A stretch of DNA of 64,000 nt from Microvelia longipes (taxonomy: Eukaryota > Arthropoda > Insecta > Hemiptera > Veliidae). The stretch covers positions 43,998,405-44,062,404 of the forward strand of contig JACMZG010001908.1 of assembly GCA_018340805.1 (NCBI GenBank). The letters are read 5' to 3'. The stretch's first letter is position 1; each line of letters starts with the position of its first letter. Positions 34,708-46,499 of the stretch are shown piece by piece. The notes under the pieces were generated by a model. The model did no database searches and was not told where the DNA came from. It saw only the letters and a list, made by a program, of their open reading frames with translations. Both the position numbers and the translations under genes were made by a program.

Positions 34708-35362
34708 TTTTTACTTTTCTTCATTTATACCGTAGGTACATAGGAAAAGTGTTGTTTGTAAAAACTCCGAAACCGGGATGTCACAGTGTTTCAGGTCAGC
34801 AAAAAGCTAAGGATATCACAAAAATTCACAACCGTTTCAAGTGTTTTTAAGACTTCCTAAATTGTTTTTAGGAAGTCTTAAAAACTTCTGTTCGTGTGTT
34901 TGTGTGTGTGTCTGTTATCATCGTAGCTCCTAGTGTATTCATGCTAGAGAGTTGAAACTTTGTTCAGAAATCTATAGCTGTATTGTCCTATTCGGAAAAT
35001 AATGTTTTTTGACGTCAATAAAAATAATAAAGTTTCATAAAATCGCGAGAAAATGATGCGATTGGATTGCGATTCAGCACGCATGTACCCATGTATAAGA
35101 CTAACATAGGTGCAAAGTTTCATCTCATTATTCGCATTAATTTAATTTGTATAAAATAGCGTTTTTTAAAAAAATTGTAAAAAATTTAGTTGAAATATAG
35201 TACAAGAGTATACCTTTACGTAATAAATAAGATAAATAAGTATACCAAGTTTCGTTAAAATACATTAAGTATATCTATGAATTTGTTCGATAGGGAGGTT
35301 GAGCGTATAAAATCCGAAATGATGAGGAAAAGTTTTAGAGTACCCCGTACCCGATTTTTCGA
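34708..35362 (+). mobile_element. Family A copy A10, 5S module deleted
   Basis: Full 5' end (TTTTACTTTTCTTCATTTATA), a GTGTTTGTGTGTGTG stretch, core and body, then a jump to the 3' end (GAGTACCCCGTACCCGATTTTT). A local inverted duplication (AAGACTTCCTAAA/TTTAGGAAGTCTT, about 34850-34882) forms an extra hairpin in this copy. Confidence 0.87.
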
Positions 35363-36530
35363 TTTAATCTAAATATTCAGTATATTGATAGCAAGTTTAT
35401 GGTGTACTTATTCTGAATATTTTTTTCTAGATTCGCCTGTGTCTATAAGTAAAAGTTTTCACTATTGTCTATGGCGGATGGTAACTCTCGAACGCTCACT
35501 CAAATTAAAAAGTAACTTGCCATACGGTGAGATGTTGTTTACCTTTCTAACCTATCACCTTAGGTAGGATAAGGACCAAAGTTAAGTTGGCGTTCCTTAT
35601 AAAATAAATTGCTAAAATTCATTTATCGAATAAATTTTTTTAACAGTATTTGAGCCCTTGGCGTAAATAAAGGAACACTGTCGGTCTTTCAATAAACCTA
35701 ATCGCTTTTATATTAAAAAAAATATAGAATAATAATTTTCTATGCATAATATAACTTTAAAACAAACGTTAATAATTCAATTAAGATGAGATAACCGGTT
35801 ATTACAAAATATAACCATGATCAATAGATGGGAATCTGTCTCGCCTAATTAATACTTTTCTAGATCAATCTATACCTTTATAAATCTAAACGTAGACCAA
35901 GTACAGTTGAAATTTTAACCTAATATTCTCTTATCTCGTTTTAAAATCAGAATATTCTTTTGATTAAGAAAAAAATCGTTAATCAAAAGCCTACAAGATA
36001 CGTCTAGAAGACTTCGCAGACACGTACCAGATCGTGCGTCGTGCTACGCCCTCTACATCTTATTTTTGGAACTAAAAAATTTTCAGTTTAAAGTTTGTAT
36101 TACCTAATTGATTAGATTTTGATGATCACGCCTTTTTATCGTATCTACTTTTTTTATAGGTTATTTGATGTTATACCATGTTACTGTAGATAGTTTTCTA
36201 TATTATAACTAAAAAAAATCTTGATTTAGTTATTAAATATAATTATCTTAAGAATCTAACAGATAAAGGTTTCAAAGGATACATAATATTTTATCTTGTT
36301 CTTTGATCTGCCCCTGGTATTAACCTCCTCATTTTACTAAATAATAATTATTAAATAAAAAACATCTCCAGAGCTAAGCATCAAATCGTTATTTGAATTA
36401 GTCGAAAATTGAGGAAAGTGCATAGGAGTCAAGAAAAAAGTTTACCACTATAAAATACATAGAAAATTTTTGAGACTAATTCTTGATGGGAAAATAAAAA
36501 TAATTAAATGTTTTTTTATAGTGTTTATAA
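35363..36530. other. Anonymous AT-rich DNA
   Basis: No recognisable gene or repeat. Confidence 0.45.
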
Positions 36531-36764
36531 TTTAAAAGTCAATATTTTCAAAATGCTAACCAACGTCAAAAGATCTTCGGGAAGCCTTGGCTGAAAGCTA
36601 TCCAATATCGGAGTTGATGTTCTCCACTCTCCTAAAAGAGTGGGAGAACTGCAGGCAACCAGATGGATCCGTGGGTCCACCACAATCGAGTTCCCTTCCG
36701 GGTATCTCTTTTGTGCTACTGGTCTATGAAGCACTAGGAGCGAAGATGCTAATACCTAGAGGGA
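36531..36764. other. GC-richer unrecognised block
   Basis: Less AT-rich than its surroundings and open on both strands (plus 36587-36793, minus 36525-36734). Neither translation resembles a family I know. An inverted CTCCTAAAAGAGTGGGAG-type motif is present. It leads directly into repeat G2, so it may be the body of the element of which G is the end. Confidence 0.35.
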
Positions 36765-36842
36765 GGATACATTTCTTTTCATTCCCTGGGTAGCTTGGTA
36801 CCATAACTGTAAATTGGTGACGGCATTTTTGATTTTCCACCA
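36765..36842 (+). repeat. Dispersed repeat G, copy G2
   Basis: Matches G1 at 23201-23285 (TCATTCC, GGGTAGCTTGG, CATAACTGTAAATTGG). Confidence 0.55.
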
Positions 36843-36867
36843 AAGAGATGATAAGCAACATTAATGT

Positions 36868-37275
36868 TGTTTGTAGAGTGTATGCGTTTGTATACACATG
36901 TATGTATGTACGAGATTATTGCGTCCCAGACCTTTCTAAGAGACACGGTAACTTTCGAATTTTCGAACGCTTAATTAGATCGAAATTAAACTTGGTACAA
37001 AAATCAACCTTGTTATTGTCCGGAACCGTATATTGTTTATGATATGTGTGCCGTCATTAACCCACAAAAAATCACCCCACAAACATTTCAAAAAATCAGG
37101 CAATAATTTTTTATACATATACTACTATAAATGGTTCAAAAACATACGAAATTTCATTGAACTGTCAGTCTTAGTTCCGGTTTTATTGATTGACATATAA
37201 ACGTCAAACAAAATATGTCATTAATTGACATGTAAACAAATCAAGTTTTTTCGCTAATACATTTAAAAATTAGAA
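36868..37275 (+). mobile_element. Family F copy F2
   Basis: Collinear with F1 at 12888-13290. It includes ACTTGGTACAAAAATCAACC, GCCGTCATTAACCCACAAAA, TTATTGATTGACATATAAAC and AATCAAGTTTTTTCGCTAA. Unlike F1 it is not preceded by a TA tract. Non-coding. Confidence 0.7.
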
Positions 37276-38394
37276 AATAAACTAACGTATATATTAACAA
37301 TATAGGTACAAATTATTTAACAGATATAAAATAATTCTTGAAATATGGAAAACATTAGGGATGTTACACTTTCAGGAATATCCGTCAGAAAATACGCACA
37401 GCTGTCAAAACCAAGAGATAAAATGAAAATTTCATCTACTATGGGAAAATAATGAATTATTTACATAAAAATAATTAAATTTTATTCGTTTGTTTAGTAT
37501 ATTTCATTTCAGATTGCATTCTTTTTTTATTTATTTATTTTATTTTTTTCTCTCGTTATTTCAAGCCCAGGGAAAACTATCAGTTAATCAAGATGAGAAA
37601 AAAAATACATAAAGAATAAAATAATAATAAAAAAACTCCAGTTTCTGTATAAAAATTTCAAGCGCCCCGTGTAAAGCAAATACTTTTTTAATGTTTAAAT
37701 TAATTAAAATCTCTAGAGATATGAGTGAAACAAAGTTTTAGGGAGGAAAACGAAGGTTTGATAGCTTACGGAGACAGGGTTCCCGCAGGGATACCAACCC
37801 TCGCCTTGCGGTAAAATGATAATTGAAATTAAGCAAACAAAAAAAATCTAATTTGAATACTTTTAACACAGTTTTTATCATAAAAATATACAGGTTTGCG
37901 ATGTTTTAAAACTTCACAGGACATTAAAATAATTAATTCAAATTTGGATAAACGCAACAAGATATCAATACTCCTAAGTCACTACATTATTTATCAGGAC
38001 TATTTACAAACTCTATTCTGTCCTTAAAACTCTAAAAATGCAATAAAAAAATTACAGTAGAATAATTCATAGCGACAGTAATGTCCTACTTTTCAGATGC
38101 TTGAGTGCTTTTTAAGTATTTTCAGCGAATTTCCTTTGGAAAAAATCCATAATGAAGTGTCGTAGGGGTGTTCATTTTTTAAATGCAAAGCGCTAAATGA
38201 TTAACACAACTGAGATTGTAATAAGTGCAAACATCATTAAGGAAAAACGGTGACCAAAATGTAGAAAAACGGTGGACAATTACCGGCAAACCTAAAATAC
38301 GGCCGGTAAACAACATATTTCAAGTGGGGAGTCTTTTTTAATGTATTTTGCAAATGTAAGTTAAATGAAAGTGTTTCGAAGTCGATACGAGCAC
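37276..38394. other. Anonymous AT-rich DNA
   Basis: No gene. At about 38124 the phrase AGCGAATTTCCTTTGGAAAA matches a motif found at 12720, 33208 (complement), 38473 (complement) and 59608, i.e. a decayed dispersed repeat. Confidence 0.4.
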
Positions 38395-38530
38395 TGACAG
38401 TACTCAAAGCTAGAGTACTTGGGTTCGAATCCTGGTAAGATCATTACTAAACACGATCATTGTTAAGCACGAAAACACGCATTTCAAAGGAAATTCGCCA
38501 AACATGTGGAACACCACCCCAGAAGTTTTT
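38395..38530 (+). mobile_element. tRNA-related SINE relic
   Basis: Contains TTGGGTTCGAATCCTGG (38419-38435), a tRNA T-arm with B box in which one strand has drifted. It is followed by TTTCAAAGGAAATTCGCC (about 38473), the same combination as at 33005-33250. A functional tRNA fold is not possible. Confidence 0.4.
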
Positions 38531-38949
38531 TTTCGCCTGAGTCGAAATCTGGCTCTACTTGTAACAATAAACTTTAGTGGAATGACGTTGATTATTTTTA
38601 TAATGGCCATACTCATCAGCGAGTGCTTACAGCTCTGTCATGATTAATAAAATAATTGTAGTAGAGTATAGTAGACTCCATTTGCTGAGCATATGAACGA
38701 TTTCGTAGTTCTATAAATATAATATGTTATATAAACTATGTGAAATAGTGTGAAAATTATTACAAAAGGACTAAAATGTATCTTCCATGTAAAACAGTGC
38801 TATGCAATAACTATTTAACGAATACAATATGATGACAGTGCTAATTTTATCAAGAAAACAGCGAACATAGAGGAGAGAAAACAATTTAATTTATTAGAGT
38901 AAGCACAAAGTGGTAAAGGGCTAACCACAACCCAGTATTAATTTATTAT

Positions 38950-39136
38950 CAGAGCAAAGGACAAGAGTCGCTTACCCCGGGTACAATGAATAAGAGCACG
39001 TAATTCATACCAATGAAATAAATTAAAAATAAAGATCCAAACCAGTATTGAACAGGTTTGCCAAATAAATTCAACGAAATATAATTCGGTTGTATTATGT
39101 AGTTAATAGGTAAGAGTGATTTCGATAAACTCAAAT
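38950..39136 (-). CDS. Possible isolated exon of a membrane protein (weak)
   Basis: On the minus strand the frame is open from an AG after a pyrimidine-rich run (near 39136) to a G|GTAAGC donor-like site near 38975. Translation gives about 50 residues with GKPVQYWFGSLFLIYFIGMN, one clear hydrophobic span. I cannot assign a family, and no companion exon is seen. Chance is a real alternative in AT-rich DNA. Confidence 0.15.
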
Positions 39137-39147
39137 ATTGCCGAGAA

Positions 39148-39306
<159 letters not shown>

Positions 39307-40114
39307 CAGGGTTTCATATAAAGTGTCCACCGAAGAAGGATGTGATAGTACTCTCAAAGGAAACAAAAAATGTTCTATAATAAAAACCCGGATCTCCAAC
39401 CGTTTTCCCACAAGGTCAAATTAATATTTTAAAAAAATATTGACCTCACATCATAAAATTGTTAATAGCTTTTAAACTGTTCAAGCTAGAAAGGCAAAAT
39501 TGGTCTCGTTAGAAAGCTGAGTAAATTTCCTAAAGGACAAACTACCAACTATGTCAAATATTTTGGAAATACTGCCCAAAAATTTGCATGAAAAATGATA
39601 TTTTGAAAAAAGTCAATTTTATGGAATTTTTGTGGTAGGGCATTAGGGGAAGTAAGAGATGAGCAAAAGTTCAGCCAAGAACGGAAAAAACTTCTCTTAT
39701 GATTGCCCTTTAAGTAAACGTAAATATTTTTATACATTCAATAGTCAAAAATGTAAGCTATTGTTGCTAGAAGTTGCAAAAACTGATAATTTTTGTCGTA
39801 TAAAAGAGAAAATAATGTGTTATTTTAACAAAATATTTTTGTTTTCGAAAGTAAACTTATAATACGATTTTTAGACTCTAGGATGTCACATTAACATATT
39901 TATTCTTACTCATTTTTCTCTAAAACCACTATTTTAAAGATTTTTAATTATTTTATGTACCATGTAATTAACATTGTATAGAGATATGCAAAAATGCCAA
40001 AAATACAGTTTTTCCAACTTCTAAGAAGAATGGCTTAACATTTCGACTATTGAATGTATGATGAAGTTTGGGTTTTCTTAAAAGGTAATCATAAGAGAAG
40101 TTTTTTTTGCAAAC
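39307..40114. mobile_element. Unclassified element with inverted arms
   Basis: Begins CAGGGTTTCATATAAAGTGT right after the TA tract, a kind of terminus often seen in arthropod repeats that insert at TA runs. Within it, 39685-39750 and about 40040-40110 are inverted to each other (AACTTCTCTTATGATT against AATCATAAGAGAAGTT; ATTCAATAGTC against GACTATTGAAT). No recognisable protein. Confidence 0.45.
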
Positions 40115-40247
40115 ACACATTTTTATTTTACACCTAAGGGACAGTTTTGCTATCCTGAAAATGATATTTTATGACGTCGTGCCTTAGTGAAAATTTCGTA
40201 AAAGTATTAAACGCGAAAAATGTTGCGATTGCTTTATTACCCTTAAA

Positions 40248-41354
40248 GTCCAAGAGCCGGACCTAAAAAATTGTGACTAATTTTGTTCTACTTCAAACCA
40301 AATTTTTTTGAAAATATACCTTAATTTAGCAAGAAAAAACATATTCTGCCTATCCAGAGTGGAGCCCTTTATATGATTGCGCATGCTTAAAATTTTATAA
40401 AATCGAAAAAACTTTTAGTTTTCTTGAAATAAGTTGTTCCCTGTGGGTCGTGAGAAAACATGAAGAGAACAGTTTTTAAAGGTGATAAAAATTTTCTAAA
40501 AATTTCTGTTTAATCATCAAACTCGGATAACTACAGCCAAAGTTATGGCTCTTTCAAAAACACCAAAAAATGGTTTATTTATGCAGTCAGCGAATTTCTT
40601 TGGAAAAATACTGACTTTTTGTGCATTTTTTTGGCCATTTTACAAATGTCATAACTTTAGTTGTAGTTATCTGATTTTAAAAGAACGAAAGAACACTCCA
40701 TTTATGCTCATTCTCAAACATCAGAAAGAACACTCCATTTATGCTCATTCTCAAACATCAGAAAGAACACTCCATTTATGCTCATTCTCAAACATCAGAA
40801 AGAACACTCCATTTATGCCTCATTCTCAAACATCAGAAAGAACACTCCATTTATGCTCATTCTCAAAACATCAGAAAGAACACTCAGCTCATTCTCAAAC
40901 ATCAGAAAACACTCCATTTATGCTCATTCTCAAACATCAGAAAGAACACTCCATTTATGCTCATTCTCAAACATCAGAAAGAACACTCCATTTATGCTCA
41001 TTCTCAAACATCAGAAAGAAACATCCATTTATGCTCATTCTAAACATCAGAAGAACACTCCATTTATGCTCATTCTCAAACATCAGAAAGAACACTCGTT
41101 TTAAAGAAATTTTATCAGCTTTAACTAATGTTATCTGCATGTTTTGCATACGACCTACAGGGAACCACTTATTGCGAGGAAACTGGAATTTGTGCGATTT
41201 TCTAATATTTTAAACGAATGCATACATATGAAGGGCTCCACTCTGGATAGGCAGACTATGCTTTTCCTTCATAATTTAAGATATATTTTCAGAAAAATTT
41301 CGTTTGAAGTAGTACAAAATAATTCGCATTTTTTAGGCCAGGCTCTTAGACTAT
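40248..41354 (+). mobile_element. MITE family B copy B4 with internal minisatellite
   Basis: Both long inverted arms are present (AAGTCCAAGAGCCGGACC at the left, AGGCCAGGCTCTTAGACT at the right). The body is collinear with B3 except that a 37-bp tandem array fills the centre, raising the length from about 640 to about 1100 bp. Confidence 0.88.
40686..41098 (+). repeat. Minisatellite, 37-bp unit, about 11 copies, inside B4
   Basis: Units contain GAACACTCCATTTATGCTCA and TTCTCAAACATCAGAAA. Since 37 is one more than a multiple of three, all three plus-strand frames stay open in rotation, giving spurious open frames of 100-222 codons. A few units have 1-8 bp deletions. Confidence 0.95.
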
Positions 41355-41545
41355 TACGTACTTAATAAGTACACATGTTATGTTATAGTATGATAAGTAT
41401 ATCAATGATTTTGTTGGATCATAAAAGTTAAGCAGCAGCGAGCGTGGTCAGTGCCTGGAAGTGTGACCCCTGGGAATAAAAGTAATTAATTAAACCTGAG
41501 GACGAGCGAAGCGAGTCCGACGTACCCCGTATTTGATTTTATGAG

Positions 41546-42635
41546 CGGAGTTATTAACTACCACCTAATATTTACACTAATTAGTTATAGCCACGAAGAT
41601 TTATGAATTAATTAGAAAAAAATTACAAATCAGGTGCACTAATTAAAATAATTTTTCACTGAAAATTCACAAAAAAAGAGATTAAAGATTTTTTATTATT
41701 TTTCTTTTAATTATTTTTAACAAAGTATTAATTAGGGAAAAACTAAAAAGATAAAATATCAAGCAATAATAGAAGTAAAAGGGATTATTAAAGCCTTCTG
41801 AATATTTTCCATAAATATTTTCCCAACTTTTAAGAAAAACAAAAAAAATCATAAAAATCGAAACGCTTTTAAAATACTCCATTTTAATGGATTAGAACGG
41901 AAAAAATGTTTTCCGAAAGAGACTTCTAAATAAATGACTTACTTTTTCAAAAGACCGTATTTCAAGGGATTAAGACTTAAAAATCCTCAAAATGATTAAA
42001 AAAATTTTAAAGAGACTCTTTAACAAAGATGCGACTGTGTTTTTTTCTTCGTTTTTAAAAAATGGAAGAAGCTTACATAATGAAAATGCTTTATCAGTGG
42101 GTACAATGCTTTTAGAAAGAGGACTTAGAAAGAACTTAGAGGTCTAAGTACTAAGAAAAATATTTTCAGATACTTCAATGAAGATATTCCTTAGCAAGAC
42201 AGGAGATAATACTGCTTTAATAAAACATGCACTACGATGAAGCAAATGCTTCTTCCCGCAGCAGTAATGTTAAAAGATGACATTTTATTTTCTGTATTTA
42301 TCTGTATTGTTATAAATTTCAAAATGATATCATAAATGAATGACATTGTGCATAGTTTTTTTTTTAAACGCCTTTATTAAATAATTAATTGATTTTACAA
42401 CAATTAAATGACATACATAATATATTAAAATAAGGCTATCTTTCCGCCATCAAGCTTCCGCTTTGCGCTGCAAAGAGGGAGTTCCTTAACTCTGTATATA
42501 GATAGGTTTTTAGCACTTTACAACAACTTTATCTAGACATAATCTTAATCTATGTTAGTATGAATTTAATATAATTAAATGGTTTTTATAATAAATTTAT
42601 TTATTTGTATTATTGTATTATTTATTTGTACATAC
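41546..42635. other. Anonymous AT-rich DNA
   Basis: No recognisable gene. A small GC-richer patch lies at 42440-42490. Confidence 0.45.
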
Positions 42636-42675
42636 ACATACATATACATATATACATATACACACACATACATAC

Positions 42676-42761
<86 letters not shown>

Positions 42762-42765
42762 TATA
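42636..42765. repeat. Compound CA/TA microsatellite
   Basis: Alternating ACATAC-type repeats pass into about 80 bp of pure TA. Open frames here are artefacts. Confidence 0.97.
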
Positions 42766-42829
42766 CATACACACATGTACAGTTATTTTAATATTACTTT
42801 AATGTCCTGATATTTACATAAAATAATGT

Positions 42830-43765
42830 ATTTACTATCTGTGGAAGAGCGAAGCGAGTATGAAGAGTGAGCGTTGCAAATTTCCGAAAAATCCGAAACC
42901 GGGATTACAACTGCATTATCCGTTTCAGATGTTTTTAAGACCTCCTGAGTGGTTTCACAAAGTTTTCTGTCAGTATGTGTGTGTGTGTGAGGGTCTGTTA
43001 TGATTGTATTTCCCAATGTATGTATGTTAAAGAAACTAAACTTAATACCAAAATCAATCATTAGGTCTAGTTGAACTATTCGGCAAATATTTTTATAACG
43101 TCATTAACCCGAAAAAATTACTTAACAAAAATTTCAAGAATTCTTAAAACCCGGAAAAATATTTTTGAGATCTAGCACGGATCATTTTGAGATTTAGCAC
43201 GCTCACAATCGTAATATAGGGAAAACGAATGTGCCAAGTTTCATCTTATTATCAGTATTACTTCAGTATTTATCAATTAACTTCTGTAAAATTTTAAAAA
43301 ATTGTAAAAAAATCGAAAAATGATCAAATTAAGTTAAAACTTGGCACAAGTATATCCCATAAATAGAAGGGAAAAAGTCCCTTAAAGTATACTTAATTTC
43401 GATTCAGTACGACAAGTAATTTATCGTTTTTGTTCAACCATAAGCAGCATCGAACGAGGTCAGTGCCTGGATGGGAGACAGCTGGGAATAAAATTAATGT
43501 ATTTACTATCAGTGGACAAGCGGAGAGGGTTCAAAGACGTGTTGCAGTACAAATTTTGTAATATTTTGTATACTAAATCGAAATTTAGTATAATTATTTA
43601 CTACTTGTTTAAGGGATATACTTGTGCCAAGTTTTAACTTAATTAGATTATTTTTCGATTCTTTTATAATTGTTTAATTTTCGTAATATTGGGAGAGTGA
43701 GCGTTGCAAATCTGATGTGATTAGGAAAAGTTCTGAGGTACCACTGTACCCGTTATTTTAGTTCA
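42830..43765 (+). mobile_element. Family A copy A12 with 5S module, rearranged
   Basis: Starts with a 3'-end piece (GAGCGAAGCGAGTATG) joined directly to a 5' body (TCCGAAACCGGGATTAC). It continues through the core and the 5S-like module (43434-43490, CATAAGCAGCATCGAACG) to GGTACCACTGTACCCG. Around 43580-43680 a piece of the body appears in inverted order. The copy is a mosaic of at least two A elements. Confidence 0.82.
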
Positions 43766-43779
43766 AATAAATATTTAGC

Positions 43780-44153
43780 TATTCGCGATTCAAAGAGATA
43801 GTTGTAAGGTTGGCAATACCAATGGCGGGAAAACGAAAGGGTGATCAAATTTTTTTTTTATCATAGGATTAGCATGGGAGCCGTTGAAAATTCTTCATTT
43901 ATTCCTTTATTGTTCGTTAATTTGTGATAAATGAGGTAAAAATTAAAAAAAAAAATGGCCAATATTTCATAGATAAATACTTCGATTATTCCAGGATTTT
44001 AAATATTGAACTTTAAGAAAAAATGTAAAGAAATAATCGTCACAAATAAGAAAAACCAGAAAATCCCCATGAGGACTTTAACAACGATCACCCTTTCGTT
44101 ATCAATTTCTTATCAGCGACGGTGGCGCTGCTACGGACTTTGAATCGCGAATA
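43780..44153 (+). mobile_element. TA-flanked MITE, family K copy K1
   Basis: 374 bp with perfect terminal inverted repeats TATTCGCGATTCAAAG at both ends. Inner inverted blocks include ACGAAAGGGTGATC. If the outer TA is the target duplication, the element has 14-bp TIRs with TA flanks, as in Tc1/mariner-type MITEs. No transposase. It lies 15 bp beyond the end of A12. Confidence 0.85.
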
Positions 44154-44353
44154 TTATTAGAATAGAAGTTTTGTCAGACTTTTAATTATTTTACATTTTC
44201 TTTTAACTAATAACTTCAGTAATTAGTACAATTTTAAAAATAGTTGGAATATCTTTACTCTTATTTCTAACAGCTTAGAAGATAACAAATAAACATTTAA
44301 CGCTACGATGTCAGGTGGCAATAGATTGGCTGAAAAGAACAAATATTAACAGG

Positions 44354-44657
44354 TAATTAGCTGCCTCTGTGAAGAGGTTGTTGAGGCGTTAATATTTATT
44401 AATATTGACTTTTGACACCGTGGAGATCTGGGGTTCGCATCCCAGGTTCAACTCTCAATATTTAGAACATTAAGATTAAATAAATTGACATAATATAATT
44501 GTATCAATATAATTTGAATAAATGACAATATAACTTTTGATCATTCTTAAAGCAAAACTGTTGCCACTACCACCTGAAGTGGTTCCTGCAAGGGTTATTC
44601 CAGATGAGCCTAAAAATTCTAAAAGACCATAATTATTATTACTACTATTATTATAAT
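44354..44657 (+). mobile_element. tRNA-derived SINE, family S copy S1
   Basis: The tRNA-like head has a degenerate A box (44361-44380) and a good B box GGTTCGCATCC (44432-44442). The body ends in a block shared with S3 (TGGTTCCTGCAAGGGTTATT, CCAGATGAGCC) and an ATT-rich tail. The hexamer AACAGG borders both ends (44348 and 44658) and may be a target duplication. Confidence 0.75.
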
Positions 44658-44786
44658 AACAGGAGATTATTATTATTAATAAATCATGTAATAGGTTAAT
44701 AATATTACGGTATACAACAAAAATAAAATAAATCTGTTACGACTTATTTACGGCCAAGTCTAAGAAATTTTATAATTAAGTCGGAT

Positions 44787-44790
44787 AAAA
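44787..44790 (-). terminator. Pol III terminator of tRNA-His
   Basis: TTTT on the minus strand, 6-9 bases beyond the tRNA 3' end, is a standard RNA polymerase III stop. Confidence 0.8.
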
Positions 44791-44796
44791 ATATCA

Positions 44797-44868
44797 TGCC
44801 GTGACCAGGATTCGAACCTGGGTTATTGCGGCCACAACGCAATGTACTAACCACTATACGATCACGGC
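44797..44868 (-). tRNA. tRNA-His (GTG anticodon)
   Basis: On the minus strand all four arms fold. The acceptor stem GCCGTGA/TCACGGC is perfect. The D arm is typical of animal tRNA-His (GTATAGTGGTTAGTAC). The anticodon stem TTGCG/CGCAA closes a TTGTGGC loop with anticodon GTG. The T stem CCAGG/CCTGG closes TTCGAAT, and the discriminator is A. There is no intron. TTTT follows within about 10 bases downstream (AAAA at + 44787-44790), a proper Pol III terminator. The anticodon stem differs from the common form by a compensated pair, so the gene looks intact. It sits alone between SINE copies S1 and S2. Confidence 0.92.
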
Positions 44869-45128
44869 TACTGGGGAGGTTGAACTAGATGGGTACAATA
44901 GAGTTAGAAAAGAGGGTGCTGTGGACCAGTGAGTTTGGCAACGTCAGGAATCTGAAAGTCGAGTAACGAGGTTTTCGAATTCATTTACATATATTATTAT
45001 CTGGATCTATACGAAAACTAGTATCCAAGTATACTTTAGACGACACCGTATAATGTGATCACTTGTTACTTAATTGAAACCATATTGACTAGCAGTAGTT
45101 CAATTTCTTTGCTTATTTTGATAATAAT

Positions 45129-45310
45129 CGCCTTCGAGGTCGAGGTTATTGAAGCGTCAGCATTTAAACTGACCACTATGACACCATGGAGGTCTGGAGT
45201 TCGCATCCCAGATTAGGCTCTCAGTTTATATAAGATTATTGTTCAAATAAATTATCATCAACTTCAAAATACGCTTCGAGCTAATTGGCTGCCATGCTAT
45301 TAACCATTTG
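45129..45310 (+). mobile_element. tRNA-derived SINE, family S copy S2
   Basis: The head with B box (AGTTCGCATCC, 45198-45208) and the body segment GATTATTGTTCAAATAAATT are shared with S3. The A-box half is partly lost and the 3' domain fades near 45310. Confidence 0.7.
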
Positions 45311-45622
45311 GTCATAGAATTTAGTAAGAAAATCACTCTCTGGTGTTATAGCCCGGAAAAATATGATGGTTCAGCAAAATTTTAAAAGTATTTTCACTAA
45401 ATAGGGTAACAAATAAAAGTTGTAGCACTCAACAACACAATCATTTTTAGTTCATCATTCTTTATTATGCTTCAGTTTTAATTTTAAGATACAGCCCATC
45501 AAATATTAATGGGCAATATTATCTATCCTCTCACCTGCTCACTTAACTGTCTTTCACTCACTTGCACTCATTATATTTTTTATAACTTCACGTCTTTATC
45601 TTGAATAAAAAGTGAAGTGGGT
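45311..45622. other. Anonymous DNA
   Basis: No recognisable feature. Confidence 0.45.
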
Positions 45623-45812
45623 AAAAAATGACCAGGACCTAGAACTAGAAATAACCAGGACCTAGAACTAGAAATGACCAGGACCTAGAACTAGAAATGA
45701 CCAGGACCTAGAACTAGAAATAACCAGGACCTAGAACTAGAAATGACCAGGACCTAGAACTAGAAATGACCAGGACCTAGAACTAGAAATGACCAGGACC
45801 TAGAACTAGAAA
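45623..45812 (+). repeat. Minisatellite, 23-bp unit, 8 copies
   Basis: Eight units of AAATGACCAGGACCTAGAAC plus TAG, differing only in a G/A at one position. The near identity points to recent expansion. Confidence 0.97.
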
Positions 45813-46499
45813 TGTTTGTTTTCTTGAGCCCTGCAACATTTATTTGAAACTTTTATCCGAATTTTTAAAAATATAATAGCTGTAATGATTGTAAAATTTT
45901 GCTGAGTCAGCATATTGTCCACTCTTACAGTATACACCAGACCGGTGGTTTCATATTATACTCGGAAGTTTTATAAATCCTTCTTCCTATGCCCGAATAG
46001 TTCATAAATCTATGATGATTTAAAAAATCACCCCTTAAGCCTCAGCGGCAGAACAACCCCCAGGCCCCGCAGCCATGGGAAGGGGCAAGGGGGCCTCAAA
46101 AGAAAAAAAGTACTTTATGTTACAAGACTGTGAAGAAGGAATTTTTTTTACCTTGGCGACTATATTTTCTATCAAGTGAAGCGAGACAGTAAAAGGAACA
46201 AAGGAAAAAAAGCCGTTCCTAGTTTTGTAGCATATACGCTATTTTTTTGGGCGTAGTAATAGTAAACAAATATTTAGAAATAAATCACTATAATGTATAA
46301 AAATTTGCCAGTACACTTCTTTTAATAACCTCGTTAGCCAAAAGTTTTAATACTGGCGGCGTATTTTTACTGTCTGAATCACTCCATTATTATTTAATAA
46401 TAATAAATAATGGATACTAAAAATAATTAATCACAAACTTTCCGAAAATAACAAAACTTCGTTAACAAATATGTTCGATTATTTATTTGGTAAACAAAA
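45813..46499. other. Anonymous DNA with GC-rich patch
   Basis: At 46030-46100 a C/G-rich stretch (CCCCCAGGCCCCGCAGCC, GGGGCAAGGGGGCC) differs from its surroundings and may be part of an unrecognised insertion. No coding frame. Confidence 0.4.

Larger units (their letters stand above)
40115..41545 (+). mobile_element. Family A copy A11 with 5S module, split by MITE B4
   Basis: The left part (40115-40247) holds the core (TTTTATGACGTCGTG, GCGAAAAATGTTGCGATT). The right part resumes at about 41355 and has a well-preserved 5S-like module (41416-41478: GGATCATAAAAGTTAAGCAG, GCGTGGTCAGTGCC). It ends GTACCCCGTATTTGATTTT. Confidence 0.85.

Noticed and set aside
40545..41213. 222-codon open frame
   Set aside because: It translates the 37-bp minisatellite inside MITE B4. 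All three plus frames are open there by the arithmetic of the repeat, and the ends run into MITE sequence.
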